DNA of 45,500 nucleotides from JBQTHP01 sp052389755. Lineage in GTDB: Bacteria > Pseudomonadota > Gammaproteobacteria > Steroidobacterales > Steroidobacteraceae. The notes beneath the pieces were generated by a model, which saw nothing but the letters and a program-made list of their open reading frames with translations, was not told where the DNA came from and did no database searches. Location of the stretch: the NCBI GenBank assembly GCA_052389755.1, contig JBQTHP010000015.1, positions 1 through 45,500 of the forward strand. The letters are read 5' to 3'. This document shows positions 18,989 to 27,518 of the stretch, one piece after another; the first letter of the stretch is position 1, and every line of letters starts with the position of its first letter. A program made the translations under genes and the position numbers.

Positions 18989-19699
18989 CGAATCGAGCTC
19001 CGCCGGCGTGAGCTCGCGGAATTGTCCGCGTGCAAGGCCCCGGTCGAGCGTGAGCGGACCAAGGCGGGTCCGCAGCACGCGACTCACGAGCGCACCCTGC
19101 CGCTCGAGCAGCTGGCGAACGTCCTTGCCGCTCGCGCGGCGCGCGACGATCTCGTACCAGCGGTTTGCGCCTTCGCCGCCCGCGGGCTCGCAGCGCTCGA
19201 TGGCGAGACGGGTGCCGCGGTCCAGCATGCCTTCGCGGACGCCTTCGAGCTGTGACTCATCGAGCTCGCCGCGCACGCGCGCACTGAAGTCGCTCGACAG
19301 CGCGCGCACCATGCGCTGAAGCTGAGCGCCCAACGCCCCGTCTGCAGTCACGAGCTCGAGCGCGCCGTCGATGCGCGGCATCGGGCTCACGGCGATGAAG
19401 CGCCGCCCGGCGCGACGCGGCAGCCGCTCGATGATCGACGCCAGGGGCTCGCCCGGCGAGCGGTGACAGAGGAAGACCGGCGTGGATCGAGCGGCCCGCT
19501 GGCGCACGAGCCGGCCATCGAGGCGAATCTCATCGCCGGGGCGGGCGCGGGCGCCGAGCTCGGCAGCCCGTCCGTTGATCGTCACGCGTCCCGCGCGAAT
19601 CCATTCTTCGGCTTCGCGGCGCGACGCGAGCCCGAGCGCCGAGAGGACCTTCTGAACGCGCTCGGCGGGCGGGCGCGACGCATCGCCGCCTCGCACCAC
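18935..19699 (-). CDS. rluB: Divergent RluB/RsuA-type 23S rRNA pseudouridine synthase
   Basis: 254 residues, GTG start. An N-terminal S4 domain (RVQKVLSALGLASRREAEEWIRAG) is followed by the pseudouridine synthase domain. In the family the catalytic aspartate sits in GRLDxxTxGLLLxTxDG; here the segment is MPRIDGALELVTADG, retaining Asp111 but about three residues shorter after it and lacking the Thr. The later GRNREVRR motif is replaced by ASGKDVRQ. The GGEGANRWYE strand is kept. Position directly after scpB is the standard rluB place. RluB modifies U2605 of 23S rRNA in E. coli; with the altered loop, activity is uncertain. Confidence 0.82.
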   Translation of the reverse strand: MVRGGDASRPPAERVQKVLSALGLASRREAEEWIRAGRVTINGRAAELGARARPGDEIRLDGRLVRQRAARSTPVFLCHRSPGEPLASIIERLPRRAGRRFIAVSPMPRIDGALELVTADGALGAQLQRMVRALSSDFSARVRGELDESQLEGVREGMLDRGTRLAIERCEPAGGEGANRWYEIVARRASGKDVRQLLERQGALVSRVLRTRLGPLTLDRGLARGQFRELTPAELDSLLAIEAAPRDAAAAGTE

Positions 19700-19705
19700 G
19701 GAAGG

Positions 19706-20413
19706 TCAGTCCGCGCGCGGCGCTGCCACGAGACCCGCGGACTCCGCGCTTGCCGAACGCTGCTCGTCCTCGCTCGCTTCGTCATCGCCGCCGAGATCCC
19801 CGGCAAGGGCAGGCTCGCTCGTGGCGGTGCTCTCCAGCGTCGCCATGTCGCGGGCAGCGCCGAGGTCGAGCTGCAGATTGATGTCTCCCATCGCCTTCAG
19901 CTCGGCAAGCGGCGGCAGCTCATCGAGGCTCTTCAGGCCGAAGTAGTCCAGAAACTCGCGCGTCGTGCCGAGCAGCTCGGGCCGTCCGGGGACGTCGCGC
20001 AGCCCAACCACGCGCACCCAGTTGCGCTCGAGCAGCGTCTTCACGATGTCGGAGTTGACGGCGACGCCTCTCACGGCCTCGATCTCCGCGCGCGTGATCG
20101 GCTGACGGTAGGCGATCAGCGCGAGCGTCTCGAGCAGCGCGCGCGAATACCGCGGCGGGCGCTCCGGCCAGAGCCGGGAAATCTCGTTCGCAAGCTCGCG
20201 CCGCACCTGCACGCGAAAGCCGTTGGCCGTCTCCTTGATCTCGATACCCCGTCCCTCGCAGTCCGCGATGAGCTCGCCGACCGCAGCGCGCAGCCTGGCG
20301 TTCGGCGGACGTCCGCGCTCGTCGAAGAGCTCCGCGAGCTCGCTCAGCTGCAACGGGCGGCCCGCCGCGAGCAGCGCCGCCTCGATCACGTTCTTCACGT
20401 ACGACTCGCTCAT
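19706..20413 (-). CDS. scpB: Segregation and condensation protein B
   Basis: 235 residues, ATG start overlapping the scpA stop (ATGA). Two winged-helix domains are present: the first around VKNVIEAALLAAGRPLQLSELAEL, the second around RALLETLALIAYRQPITRAEIEAVRGV, the ScpB hallmark. LLGTTREFLDYFGLKSLDELPPL ends the conserved part. The tail from about residue 190 is acidic and low complexity. ScpB dimers bind ScpA and regulate SMC in chromosome condensation. The smc gene lies 8 kb away in this window. Confidence 0.97.
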   Translation of the reverse strand: MSESYVKNVIEAALLAAGRPLQLSELAELFDERGRPPNARLRAAVGELIADCEGRGIEIKETANGFRVQVRRELANEISRLWPERPPRYSRALLETLALIAYRQPITRAEIEAVRGVAVNSDIVKTLLERNWVRVVGLRDVPGRPELLGTTREFLDYFGLKSLDELPPLAELKAMGDINLQLDLGAARDMATLESTATSEPALAGDLGGDDEASEDEQRSASAESAGLVAAPRAD

Positions 20414-21321
20414 GCGTCGATCTCATCCGTATCGCTGCCGGGATTATCCGCGACGAGCCGCAGGCCGTGGTTCGCTGCGGCGCTCCGTACGTGCAGCGGC
20501 GCATAGGCTTCCGCCTGCACGATATCGATGAGTCCCTCGCGCATGAGCTCGAGAATGGCGACGAACGTCACCGTGACGCCCATCCGCCCCTCTTCCGGGC
20601 GGAACAGCTGCGCGAAATCGACGAAGCTCGACTGGCCGAGCATGGAGAGTATGTCGGCCATGCGCTCGCGCACCGAGAGGCGCTCGCGCTGGACGTGGTG
20701 GTGCGCGAACATCTCCGCGCGCCCGACGACGTCCTTGAACGCGACCAGCATCTCCTGCAGCGTGATCTGCGGCAGCGTGCGCACGGCCTTGCGGTCCTTG
20801 AGCTCGACGTTCGCCGTCCACACGTCGCGCTCGAGGCGCGGCAGCTGGTCGATGTCCTCTGCAGCCTTCTTGTAGCGCTCGTACTCCTGCAACCGCCTCA
20901 CGAGCTCGGCCCGCGGATCCTCCTCGGAGTCGCCCCCGGCATGCGCGCGCGGCAGGAGCATCCGCGACTTGATCTCCGCGAGCGTCGCCGCGATCACCAT
21001 GTACTCACCGGCGAGCTCGAGCTGCAGCTCCTGCATGAGCTCGATGTACTGCATGTACTGGCGGGTGATCTCGGCGATCGGAATGTCGAGGACATTGAGG
21101 TTCTGGCGGCGAATCAGATAAAGAAGAAGATCGAGCGGACCTTCGAACGCCTCGAGAAAGACTTCGAGAGCCTGCGGCGGGATGTAGAGATCGCGCGGCA
21201 GCTCGGTGACGGGCTCGCCATTCACGACCGCGAACGGCATTTCCGCCTGGGCGGGCGCCGGCTCCGGAGCGGCGGGCGCTCCGCGTTCGTTCGATGCCAC
21301 CAGCCGAAGCTCAGGTTTCAC
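20410..21321 (-). CDS. scpA: Segregation and condensation protein A (kleisin)
   Basis: 303 residues from GTG 21321, preceded by CAGGAG at 6-nt spacing. The kleisin core is clear: FEGPLDLLLYLIRRQNLNVLDIPIAEITRQYMQYI, then GEYMVIAATLAEIKSRMLLP, and a C-terminal winged helix (VTFVAILELMREGLIDIVQAEAYAPL, here cited as a region near residues 250-280). ScpA bridges the two heads of the SMC dimer. The first ~45 residues form a Pro/Ala-rich extension. It follows trpS after 20 bp and is coupled to scpB. Confidence 0.96.
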   Translation of the reverse strand: MKPELRLVASNERGAPAAPEPAPAQAEMPFAVVNGEPVTELPRDLYIPPQALEVFLEAFEGPLDLLLYLIRRQNLNVLDIPIAEITRQYMQYIELMQELQLELAGEYMVIAATLAEIKSRMLLPRAHAGGDSEEDPRAELVRRLQEYERYKKAAEDIDQLPRLERDVWTANVELKDRKAVRTLPQITLQEMLVAFKDVVGRAEMFAHHHVQRERLSVRERMADILSMLGQSSFVDFAQLFRPEEGRMGVTVTFVAILELMREGLIDIVQAEAYAPLHVRSAAANHGLRLVADNPGSDTDEIDA

Positions 21322-21341
21322 TCTAGGCTCCTGACCGTACC

Positions 21342-22556
21342 TTACACCGGTCGGACGTGCATCGCGCGCCTGACTTCGTCCATCGTCTCGCGGGCGGCCT
21401 CTCGCGCCTTCTCCGCCCCCTCTCCCACGATCGTGCGCACGAGCTCCGGGTTGTCCTGGTACTCCTGCGCGCGCCGCCGGAAAACGCCGATCTCCTCGAC
21501 GACCTTCTCGATCAGCGGCTTCTTGCAGTCGAGGCAGCCGATGCCTGCCGTGCGGCAGCCGTGATTCACCCATTTGCGCGTCGTCTCGTCCGAATAGATC
21601 TTGTGCAGATCCCACACGGGGCACTTGTCCGGATCGCCCGGGTCCGAGCGCCGCACGCGCGCCGGATCCGTCTGCATCGTGCGCATCTTCTGGGCGACCG
21701 CGTCGGGGTCCTCGCGCAGGCCGATGGTGTTGCCGTAGGACTTCGACATCTTGCGCCCGTCGAGCCCGGGAACTTTCGGCGCCGCAGTGAGCAGCACCTG
21801 CGGCTCCGGCAGGATCGCAACGCCCGAGCCCTCGAGATATCCGAGCAGCCGCTCGCGATCCGCGACCGTGATGCGGTTGTTGGCCTGGACGACCTCGCGC
21901 GCCTTCGCGAGCGCCTGCGCGTCGCCGCTCTCCTGAAACTTCCGTCGCAACTGGCGGTACAGCGTGCTGTTGCGGCCACCGAGACTCTTTACGGCCTTCT
22001 CCGCCTTCTGTTCGAAGTCCGGCTCACGTCCATACAGATGATTGAAGCGGCGCGCGATCTCGCGCGTGATCTCGACGTGCGCGACCTGATCCTCACCCAC
22101 CGGGACGAACGCGGGGCGATAGAGAAGAATGTCCGCGGACTGCAGCAGCGGGTAGCCGAGAAATCCGTACGTCGCGAGATCCTTCTCCTTGAGCTCCAGC
22201 TGCTGATCCTTGTACGTCGGCACGCGCTCGAGCCAGGCGAGCGGCGTGATCATCGACAGCAGCAGGTGCAGCTCGGCGTGCTCGGGCACGTCGGACTGGA
22301 TGAAGAGCGTCGCCACGCCCGGATTCAGTCCCGCGGCGAGCCAGTCGATCAGGACCTCGGAGACGTGGCTCTGCAGCGCCGCCGTGTCGTCGTAGGACGT
22401 CGTGAGCGCGTGCCAGTCCGCGATGAAGAAGTAGCACTCGTACTGGTACTGCAGCTCGACCCAGTTCTTGAGCGCGCCGTGGTAGTTGCCGAGGTGCAGC
22501 GGACCGGTGGGACGCATGCCGGAGAGCACACGTCTCGCCTGCGGATTCGCATTCAT
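21342..22556 (-). CDS. trpS: Tryptophanyl-tRNA synthetase
   Basis: 404 residues from ATG 22556. Class I synthetase signatures are PTGPLHLGNYHGAL (HIGH-type, residues 16-29) and GRKMSKSYGN (KMSKS). A cysteine-rich stretch HGCRTAGIGCLDCKKPL near residue 345 is common in this longer bacterial TrpRS type. The enzyme charges tRNA-Trp. Upstream is yciO with a 29-bp gap that contains a perfect TATAAT, leaving only about 7 nt of leader and no Shine-Dalgarno, so it may be transcribed on its own from a nearly leaderless promoter as well as with yciO. Confidence 0.97.
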   Translation of the reverse strand: MNANPQARRVLSGMRPTGPLHLGNYHGALKNWVELQYQYECYFFIADWHALTTSYDDTAALQSHVSEVLIDWLAAGLNPGVATLFIQSDVPEHAELHLLLSMITPLAWLERVPTYKDQQLELKEKDLATYGFLGYPLLQSADILLYRPAFVPVGEDQVAHVEITREIARRFNHLYGREPDFEQKAEKAVKSLGGRNSTLYRQLRRKFQESGDAQALAKAREVVQANNRITVADRERLLGYLEGSGVAILPEPQVLLTAAPKVPGLDGRKMSKSYGNTIGLREDPDAVAQKMRTMQTDPARVRRSDPGDPDKCPVWDLHKIYSDETTRKWVNHGCRTAGIGCLDCKKPLIEKVVEEIGVFRRRAQEYQDNPELVRTIVGEGAEKAREAARETMDEVRRAMHVRPV

Positions 22557-22569
22557 TTGTAGGCCGCAG

Positions 22570-22575
22570 ATTATA
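22570..22575 (-). promoter_or_regulatory. Candidate -10 (TATAAT) for trpS giving a near-leaderless mRNA
   Basis: A perfect TATAAT on the minus strand ends 14 bp before the trpS ATG, so transcription would begin about 6-7 nt before the start codon. The -35 region (near 22592-22598) matches the consensus poorly. Confidence 0.45.
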
Positions 22576-22585
22576 CAGAACGGGA

Positions 22586-23209
22586 TCAGAGACCCAGTTT
22601 CGCCAGATTTCCGGCTCCCGCGCGCACGACAGCGGGCGGCGATCCCGCGAGATCGACGACCGTCGTCGGCTCGAGACCACAGTGGCCGCCGTCGAGCACG
22701 GCATCGACCTCGTGCTGCAGCCGTGCGTAGATCTCCTGCCCGTCCGTGAGCGGGAGCAGATCCCCGGGCAGGATGAGCGTGGAGCTCATGAGCGGCTCGC
22801 CCAACTCCTCGAGCAGCATCTGCGGCACCGCGTGAGCGGGGACGCGGATGCCGATCGTGCGCCGCCGCTCGTGCTGGAGTCGACGCGGAGTCTGCCGAGT
22901 CGCGGGCAGCAGAAAGGTGTAAGGGCCCGGCGTGCACGCCTTCAGCAGCCGGAACTGCGGCGTCGCAACGCGCGCATAGCGCGCGATCTCGGTGAGGTCG
23001 CGGCATATGAGCGTGAAATGATGATGGCGGTCGGCCTGGCGGATGCGGCGGATGCGCTCGAGGGCCGCCTTGTCGCCGAGGTGACAGCCGAGCGCATAGC
23101 ACGAGTCCGTCGGATAGGCGATCACCCCGCCCGCCCGAACGATTTCGGCGGCCTGACGGATGACGCGCCGCTGCGGATTCACCGGATGCAGCTCGAAATA
23201 TTCGCTCAC
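22586..23209 (-). CDS. yciO: YciO, Sua5/YrdC-family protein
   Basis: 207 residues, GTG start. The YrdC-type fold is shown by GGVIAYPTDSCYALGC near residue 30, RHHHFTLICRDLTEIARYA, and TPGPYTFLLPAT. TsaC/Sua5 members form threonylcarbamoyl-AMP for the t6A tRNA modification; YciO is a paralogue, and the first motif here (PTDSCYAL) fits the YciO branch. The location next to trpS agrees with other gammaproteobacteria. Enzymatic role is not settled for the family. Confidence 0.9.
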   Translation of the reverse strand: MSEYFELHPVNPQRRVIRQAAEIVRAGGVIAYPTDSCYALGCHLGDKAALERIRRIRQADRHHHFTLICRDLTEIARYARVATPQFRLLKACTPGPYTFLLPATRQTPRRLQHERRRTIGIRVPAHAVPQMLLEELGEPLMSSTLILPGDLLPLTDGQEIYARLQHEVDAVLDGGHCGLEPTTVVDLAGSPPAVVRAGAGNLAKLGL

Positions 23210-23275
23210 GCGGCCTCGCCCGGACTTTCGGCTATGATACGCGGCCGTTTTTCACGGTCCTCGCGCCCGCGCTGC

Positions 23276-23827
23276 ATGCAATCGATTCTGGAAATCGCGC
23301 CCCTCATCGCGTTTCTGATCGCGTATTACGCGAAAGGCTTGTACACCGCCACCGCGGTGCTCATGGGCGCGATGCTGCTCCTTCTTGCCGTCGATTTCGC
23401 GCGCACGCGCCGCATCCCGGCGATGCACGCCCTGTCCGCGATTCTCGTGTTCGCGTTCGGAGCGGCGACGCTCCTGCTGAACGATCAGCGGTTCATTCAA
23501 TGGAAGCCGACGGTGTTCTTCTGGCTCGTGAGCGTCGCGTTTCTCGGCAGCTTCTGGATCGGCGAGCGCACGCTCGTCGAACGTTTTCTAGGCGCGACGT
23601 TCGGCGCGGAAGCCCGCGTCGGGCCGGCGCTGTGGCGACGGCTGAACGGGTTGTGGGTCGTGTTCTATGCCGCACTCGGCGCCCTGAATCTCGCCGTCGC
23701 GTTCAACGCGAGCGAGCGTACATGGGTCAACTTCAAGGTGTTCGGCCTCACGATCCTCACGCTCGGCTTCGTCGCGGGACAGCTCTTCTGGCTGTTTCGT
23801 CGCACGGGTTCGGCCGCGAGCGCCTGA
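23276..23827 (+). CDS. yciB: Inner-membrane septation protein A (YciB/IspZ)
   Basis: 183 residues from ATG 23276 (MQSILEIAPLIAFLIAYY). About five membrane helices are visible (near residues 8-24, 27-45, 50-68, 76-95 and a pair in the C-terminal third). The motif FIQWKPTVFFWL is the most conserved part of the family. YciB interacts with cell elongation and division proteins in E. coli and influences envelope properties. It is divergent from yciO and starts a run with bolA and a PPIase, an arrangement typical of Xanthomonadales-like genomes. Confidence 0.95.
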   Translation: MQSILEIAPLIAFLIAYYAKGLYTATAVLMGAMLLLLAVDFARTRRIPAMHALSAILVFAFGAATLLLNDQRFIQWKPTVFFWLVSVAFLGSFWIGERTLVERFLGATFGAEARVGPALWRRLNGLWVVFYAALGALNLAVAFNASERTWVNFKVFGLTILTLGFVAGQLFWLFRRTGSAASA

Positions 23828-23835
23828 AGGCACGC

Positions 23836-24108
23836 GTGGACGCGGAACGCGGTCGGCAGATCCGTGCGGCGCTCGAAGCAGCGTTCCTGCCCGGCGAGGT
23901 CGAAGTCATCGACGACAGCGCGGCGCACGCGGGCCACGCGGGCGCGCGCGAGGGCGGGCATTACCGCGTGCACATCGTGTCGGCACGTTTTACCGGCCGA
24001 ACGACGCTCGAGCGACACCGACTCGTTTATGATGCGCTCGCGGCGCTCATGGGCCGCGGCATCCACGCGCTCGCCATCCGCGCGCTGGCCCCCGGCGAGC
24101 GCGGCTGA
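23836..24108 (+). CDS. BolA-family protein
   Basis: 90 residues from GTG 23836, with GAAGG five bases upstream and only 8 bp after the yciB stop. The BolA fold is marked by VIDDSAAHAGHAGAREGGHYRVHIVS and RHRLVYDALAALMG near the end. The His residues in HAGHAG and the helix-turn-helix-like end are where BolA proteins contact monothiol glutaredoxins and Fe-S clusters. The HAGH form is closer to BolA than to the IbaG branch. Role inferred from family: iron-sulfur trafficking or stress morphology control. Confidence 0.9.
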   Translation: MDAERGRQIRAALEAAFLPGEVEVIDDSAAHAGHAGAREGGHYRVHIVSARFTGRTTLERHRLVYDALAALMGRGIHALAIRALAPGERG

Positions 24109-24141
24109 GTCTTCAACCATCAACCTCAGAAACGTCCGAAT

Positions 24142-24966
24142 ATGAATCTGATTCGCTCATCGTTACTGATCGCACTCCTCGGCCTGACTGCGTGCCAGCG
24201 CACCGGCACAGGCGCCGACGGCGCCGAGCCGAAGACGGACGCCGCACCCGTCGCAACGGTCAACGGCACGCCGATCAGCCGCGACCTCTTCGAGTTCTAC
24301 GTCAAAGGCGCTTCCGGCAAGGCGGGCAGCGAGCTCAACGCGGAGCAGCGCGAGCAGGCGCTCGACCAGCTGGTGCGGGCCCAACTCGTGGCGCAGCAGG
24401 CGGCGAAGGACGGCGTCGATAAGGACGACGACACGGTCGCCCTCCTCGAGCTGCAGCGTCTCAACCTGCTGCAGCAGGCGCTCTCGCAGCGCTACCTGAA
24501 GGACAAGCAGCCGACCGAGCAGGAATTGCGGGCCGAATACGAAACGCAGGTGGCCGCGCTCTCGAAGCAGGAATATCACGCGCGTCACATCCTCGTCGCG
24601 ACGGAAGATTTTGCGAACAAGCTCGTCGAGCGCATCGAGAAAGGTGCGAACTTCGCGCAGCTCGCGCAGCGCGAGTCGATGGACACCTCCAAGCAGAACG
24701 GCGGCGATCTCGGGTGGTTCACGCCGGATCGCATGGTGAAGCCCTTCTCCGAGGCAGTGGTTGCCCTGAAGCCGGGGGAGTTCACGCGCAAGCCGGTGCA
24801 GACGCAATACGGCTGGCACGTCATCAAGCTCGAAGAGACTCGCGACCTCGCCGCCCCGCCGTTCGAATCCGTGAGCCAGCGACTCGATCAGGTGGTACGG
24901 GCCAAGAAGTTCAATGCTTACGTCGACGAGCTGGAAAAGGCAGCGAAAGTGGAGAAGAAGCTCTGA
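24142..24966 (+). CDS. Lipoprotein peptidyl-prolyl cis-trans isomerase (parvulin/PpiC type)
   Basis: 274 residues. The N-terminus is a lipoprotein signal (LLGLTAC, lipidated Cys18), so the protein is probably anchored to a membrane facing the periplasm. A SurA-N-like chaperone region (about 30-135) precedes the parvulin domain (about 140-235), with EYHARHILVATED, GGDLGWFTPDRMVKPF and QTQYGWHVIKLEE, all family hallmarks. It ends in a Lys/Glu-rich helix. Such proteins assist folding of secreted and outer-membrane proteins. It follows bolA after 33 bp; a Shine-Dalgarno is not obvious. Confidence 0.92.
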   Translation: MNLIRSSLLIALLGLTACQRTGTGADGAEPKTDAAPVATVNGTPISRDLFEFYVKGASGKAGSELNAEQREQALDQLVRAQLVAQQAAKDGVDKDDDTVALLELQRLNLLQQALSQRYLKDKQPTEQELRAEYETQVAALSKQEYHARHILVATEDFANKLVERIEKGANFAQLAQRESMDTSKQNGGDLGWFTPDRMVKPFSEAVVALKPGEFTRKPVQTQYGWHVIKLEETRDLAAPPFESVSQRLDQVVRAKKFNAYVDELEKAAKVEKKL

Positions 24967-24976
24967 GGAAAGCGCG

Positions 24977-25471
24977 ATGATCGACTGGAAAATCGAAGCG
25001 GTTACCTTCGGAAACTGCAATTGCGATTACGGCTGTCCCTGTCAGTTCGAACGGCGCCCCAACCAGGGTCACTGTCGCGGCTTCGAGGTGGGCCGGATCG
25101 AGCGCGGCCATTTCGGCGACTTCCGGCTCGACGGTCTCTGCTTTGCTCTGACCTACGCTTGGCGCTGGTGACCGTGCTCTACGGCGGCGAGACCGAGGAA
25201 GCGAAGACGCATTGGTGGGTGTTCCGCGCCATGTCGAGCACGGTCCACGACCCCGTCTTCAAGCCAATCGAGTTCGAGGTCGATATCGAGAAACGTTCAG
25301 CGCGCGTCATGATCCCGGGGATCCTCGAACGGCATCGAGTTCGAGATCGCCGAAATCGGCAGCGCTTCCACGCGAGCCACCGGACCGATCGAGCTGGACC
25401 TGAACGACAGCTACGGGCAGTTCAATATCGTCCGACATTCGGGGACCGGTGTGATACACACCCGCCTCTGA
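24977..25471 (+). pseudogene. Broken DUF1326-family gene with two apparent internal deletions
   Basis: From ATG 24977 the frame gives MIDWKIEAVTFGNCNCDYGC and the DUF1326 opening CPCQFERRPNQGHC, then stops at 25171. Homology continues in the +1-shifted frame from about 25160 (TVLYGGETEEAKTHWWVFRAM, VFKPIEFEVDIEKRSARVMI), and again in the original frame from about 25325 (NGIEFEIAEIGSASTRATG) to a natural-looking stop at 25471. Family members run to about 205-215 residues; here only about 165 codons remain, and both frame changes coincide with missing family segments. Two deletions of some 20-25 codons each would explain it. DUF1326 function is unknown; the CNC-x3-GCPCQF cysteines suggest metal binding. 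Confidence 0.85.
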
Positions 25472-25475
25472 GCCA

Positions 25476-27518
25476 TCAACCGTCCGAGCCGCTCTGCCCT
25501 GGCGGTGAGCGTGAGTTGAGCACTTCGAGCAGCTGACTTTCGTCCAGCGTCCGCACGCCGAGCTCCTGCGCCTTCGCCAGCTTCGAGCCCGCGTCCGCAC
25601 CCGCGACGAGATAGCTCGTCTTCCTCGAGACGCTCCCGGAGACTTTCGCGCCGAGTGCGATGAGGCGTTCCTGCGCCTGCTCGCGCGTGAGGCTCGACAG
25701 CGTTCCGGTGATGACGAACGCCAGTCCCGACAGCGGCAGCGCGCCGCCCGGCGCGCGCTTGACCTCGGGCCAGCGCACGCCTGCCGCGCGCAGCGCCTCG
25801 ATCACGCGTCGGTGGTCGGGAGAGCCGAAGAACGCCGCGACGTGAGCCGCGACGACCGGACCGACGTCCGGCACCTGCTCCACGGTGGCCGCATCCGCGG
25901 CCATGAGCTTCTCCAGACTTCCGAAGTGCTGTGCGAGCGCGAGTGCCGTCGCTTCGCCCACATCACGAATACCGAGCGCGAGAAGGAAACGAGGCAGAGT
26001 CGTGTCCTTGCTGCGATCGATCGCCGCGAGGAGCTTGCGAGCGGACTTCTCGCCCATGCGCTCGAGACCTTCGAGCTGCTGCGCCGTGAGTGTGTACAGA
26101 TCGGCCGGCGAGCGCACGAGATCCTGCGCAATCAGCTGCTCGATGATCCGGTCTCCGAGCCCTTCGATATCCATGGCACGGCGGCTCGCGAAGTGTGCGA
26201 GCGCCTCCTGGCGCTGGGCCCGGCAGCTGAAGCCGCCGCTGCAGCGTGCGACGGCCTCGCCTTCGGCGCGCACGACGGCGGATCCGCAGGCGGGACAGTG
26301 AGTCGGCATCACGACAGGGCGCGCATCCGGCGGACGACGATCCTCGACGACCCTCACGATCTCCGGAATCACATCGCCCGCACGGCGCACGATTACCGTG
26401 TCTCCGATGTACACGCCCAACCGGGCGATCTCGTCGGCGTTGTGAAGCGTGGCATTGCTCACCGTCACGCCGCCCACGAATACGGGCGCGAGCCGCGCCA
26501 CAGGAGTCAGGGCGCCGGTCCTGCCGACCTGAAACTCGACGTCGGTCACAACCGTCATCTCCTCCTGCGCCGGGAACTTGTGTGCGAGAGCCCACCGCGG
26601 CTCACGCGAGACGTAACCCAGGCGCTCCTGGTGACTTCGGTCGTCGACCTTGTACACGACGCCGTCGATCTCGTATGGCAGCGAGGCACGCCGCGCATGC
26701 AGCGCGTGGTGATAGTCGAGGCAGCCTCGGATGCCGTCCACACGCCGCGCTTCCGGGGAGATCTGCAGGCCGAGGGCCCGGAACATGCCCAGCAGCCCGG
26801 TTTGCGAGGGCGGCACTTCGCCGCCTTCGACGGCACCTGCTCCGTAAAAATACAGGTCAAGAGGCCGGCTCCCGGTGACCGCAGGATCGAGCTGCCGCAG
26901 GCTGCCCGACGCGGCGTTGCGCGGGTTCACGTAGATCTTTTCGCCGCGCACGCGCGCCTCGTCGTTCATGCGGCGGAACCCCTCGAGCGGCAGGAAGACT
27001 TCCCCACGCGCCTCGAGCAGGTCCGGCACGGCACCGTGCAGAGAGGGTTTCACGGAACGGATCGCGAGCACGTTGCGCGTGACGTCGTCTCCCTTCGTAC
27101 CGTCGCCGCGCGTGGCAGCACGGACGAGCTTGCCGCGTTCGTACGTCACGGTGATCGCAACCCCGTCCATCTTCGGCTCGGCGGCGTACGCGATCTCGTG
27201 ATCGACGCGCAGCCGCTCGCGGACGCGTCGATCGAACGCGATCACCTCCTCCTCCGTGAATGCGTTTCGCAGCGAGAGCATCGGCACCCGATGGACGACC
27301 GCGGCAAATCCCGCCGTCTGCTCGCCGCTTACCCGTTGGGTCGGTGAGTCCGGCGTCCTCACCTCCGGGTGCTCGGCCTCGAGCGCCTGCAGCTCCCGCA
27401 TCAGCCGGTCGTACTCGGAATCCGGCACTTCCGGTTCGGAAAGGGTGTAGTAGCGATAGTCGTACCGCGCGAGCAGCTCGCGAAGCTCCGCTGCGCGAGC
27501 CGCGGGCGCTTGGGTCAC
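25476..27518 (-). CDS. ligA: NAD-dependent DNA ligase LigA
   Basis: 680 residues, GTG start overlapping the zipA stop (GTGA). Domains in order are the Ia NMN-binding domain (YDYRYYTLSEPEVPDSEYD), adenylation domain with nucleophile Lys116 in EPKMDGVAIT, OB fold, a four-Cys zinc finger (CPACG and RCSGGFSC), helix-hairpin-helix repeats, and a C-terminal BRCT domain (LSGLAFVITGTLSS). It seals nicks during replication and repair. KMDG in place of the common KLDG is a conservative change. It ends five bases from the DUF1326 pseudogene on the opposite strand. Confidence 0.98.
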   Translation of the reverse strand: MTQAPAARAAELRELLARYDYRYYTLSEPEVPDSEYDRLMRELQALEAEHPEVRTPDSPTQRVSGEQTAGFAAVVHRVPMLSLRNAFTEEEVIAFDRRVRERLRVDHEIAYAAEPKMDGVAITVTYERGKLVRAATRGDGTKGDDVTRNVLAIRSVKPSLHGAVPDLLEARGEVFLPLEGFRRMNDEARVRGEKIYVNPRNAASGSLRQLDPAVTGSRPLDLYFYGAGAVEGGEVPPSQTGLLGMFRALGLQISPEARRVDGIRGCLDYHHALHARRASLPYEIDGVVYKVDDRSHQERLGYVSREPRWALAHKFPAQEEMTVVTDVEFQVGRTGALTPVARLAPVFVGGVTVSNATLHNADEIARLGVYIGDTVIVRRAGDVIPEIVRVVEDRRPPDARPVVMPTHCPACGSAVVRAEGEAVARCSGGFSCRAQRQEALAHFASRRAMDIEGLGDRIIEQLIAQDLVRSPADLYTLTAQQLEGLERMGEKSARKLLAAIDRSKDTTLPRFLLALGIRDVGEATALALAQHFGSLEKLMAADAATVEQVPDVGPVVAAHVAAFFGSPDHRRVIEALRAAGVRWPEVKRAPGGALPLSGLAFVITGTLSSLTREQAQERLIALGAKVSGSVSRKTSYLVAGADAGSKLAKAQELGVRTLDESQLLEVLNSRSPPGQSGSDG

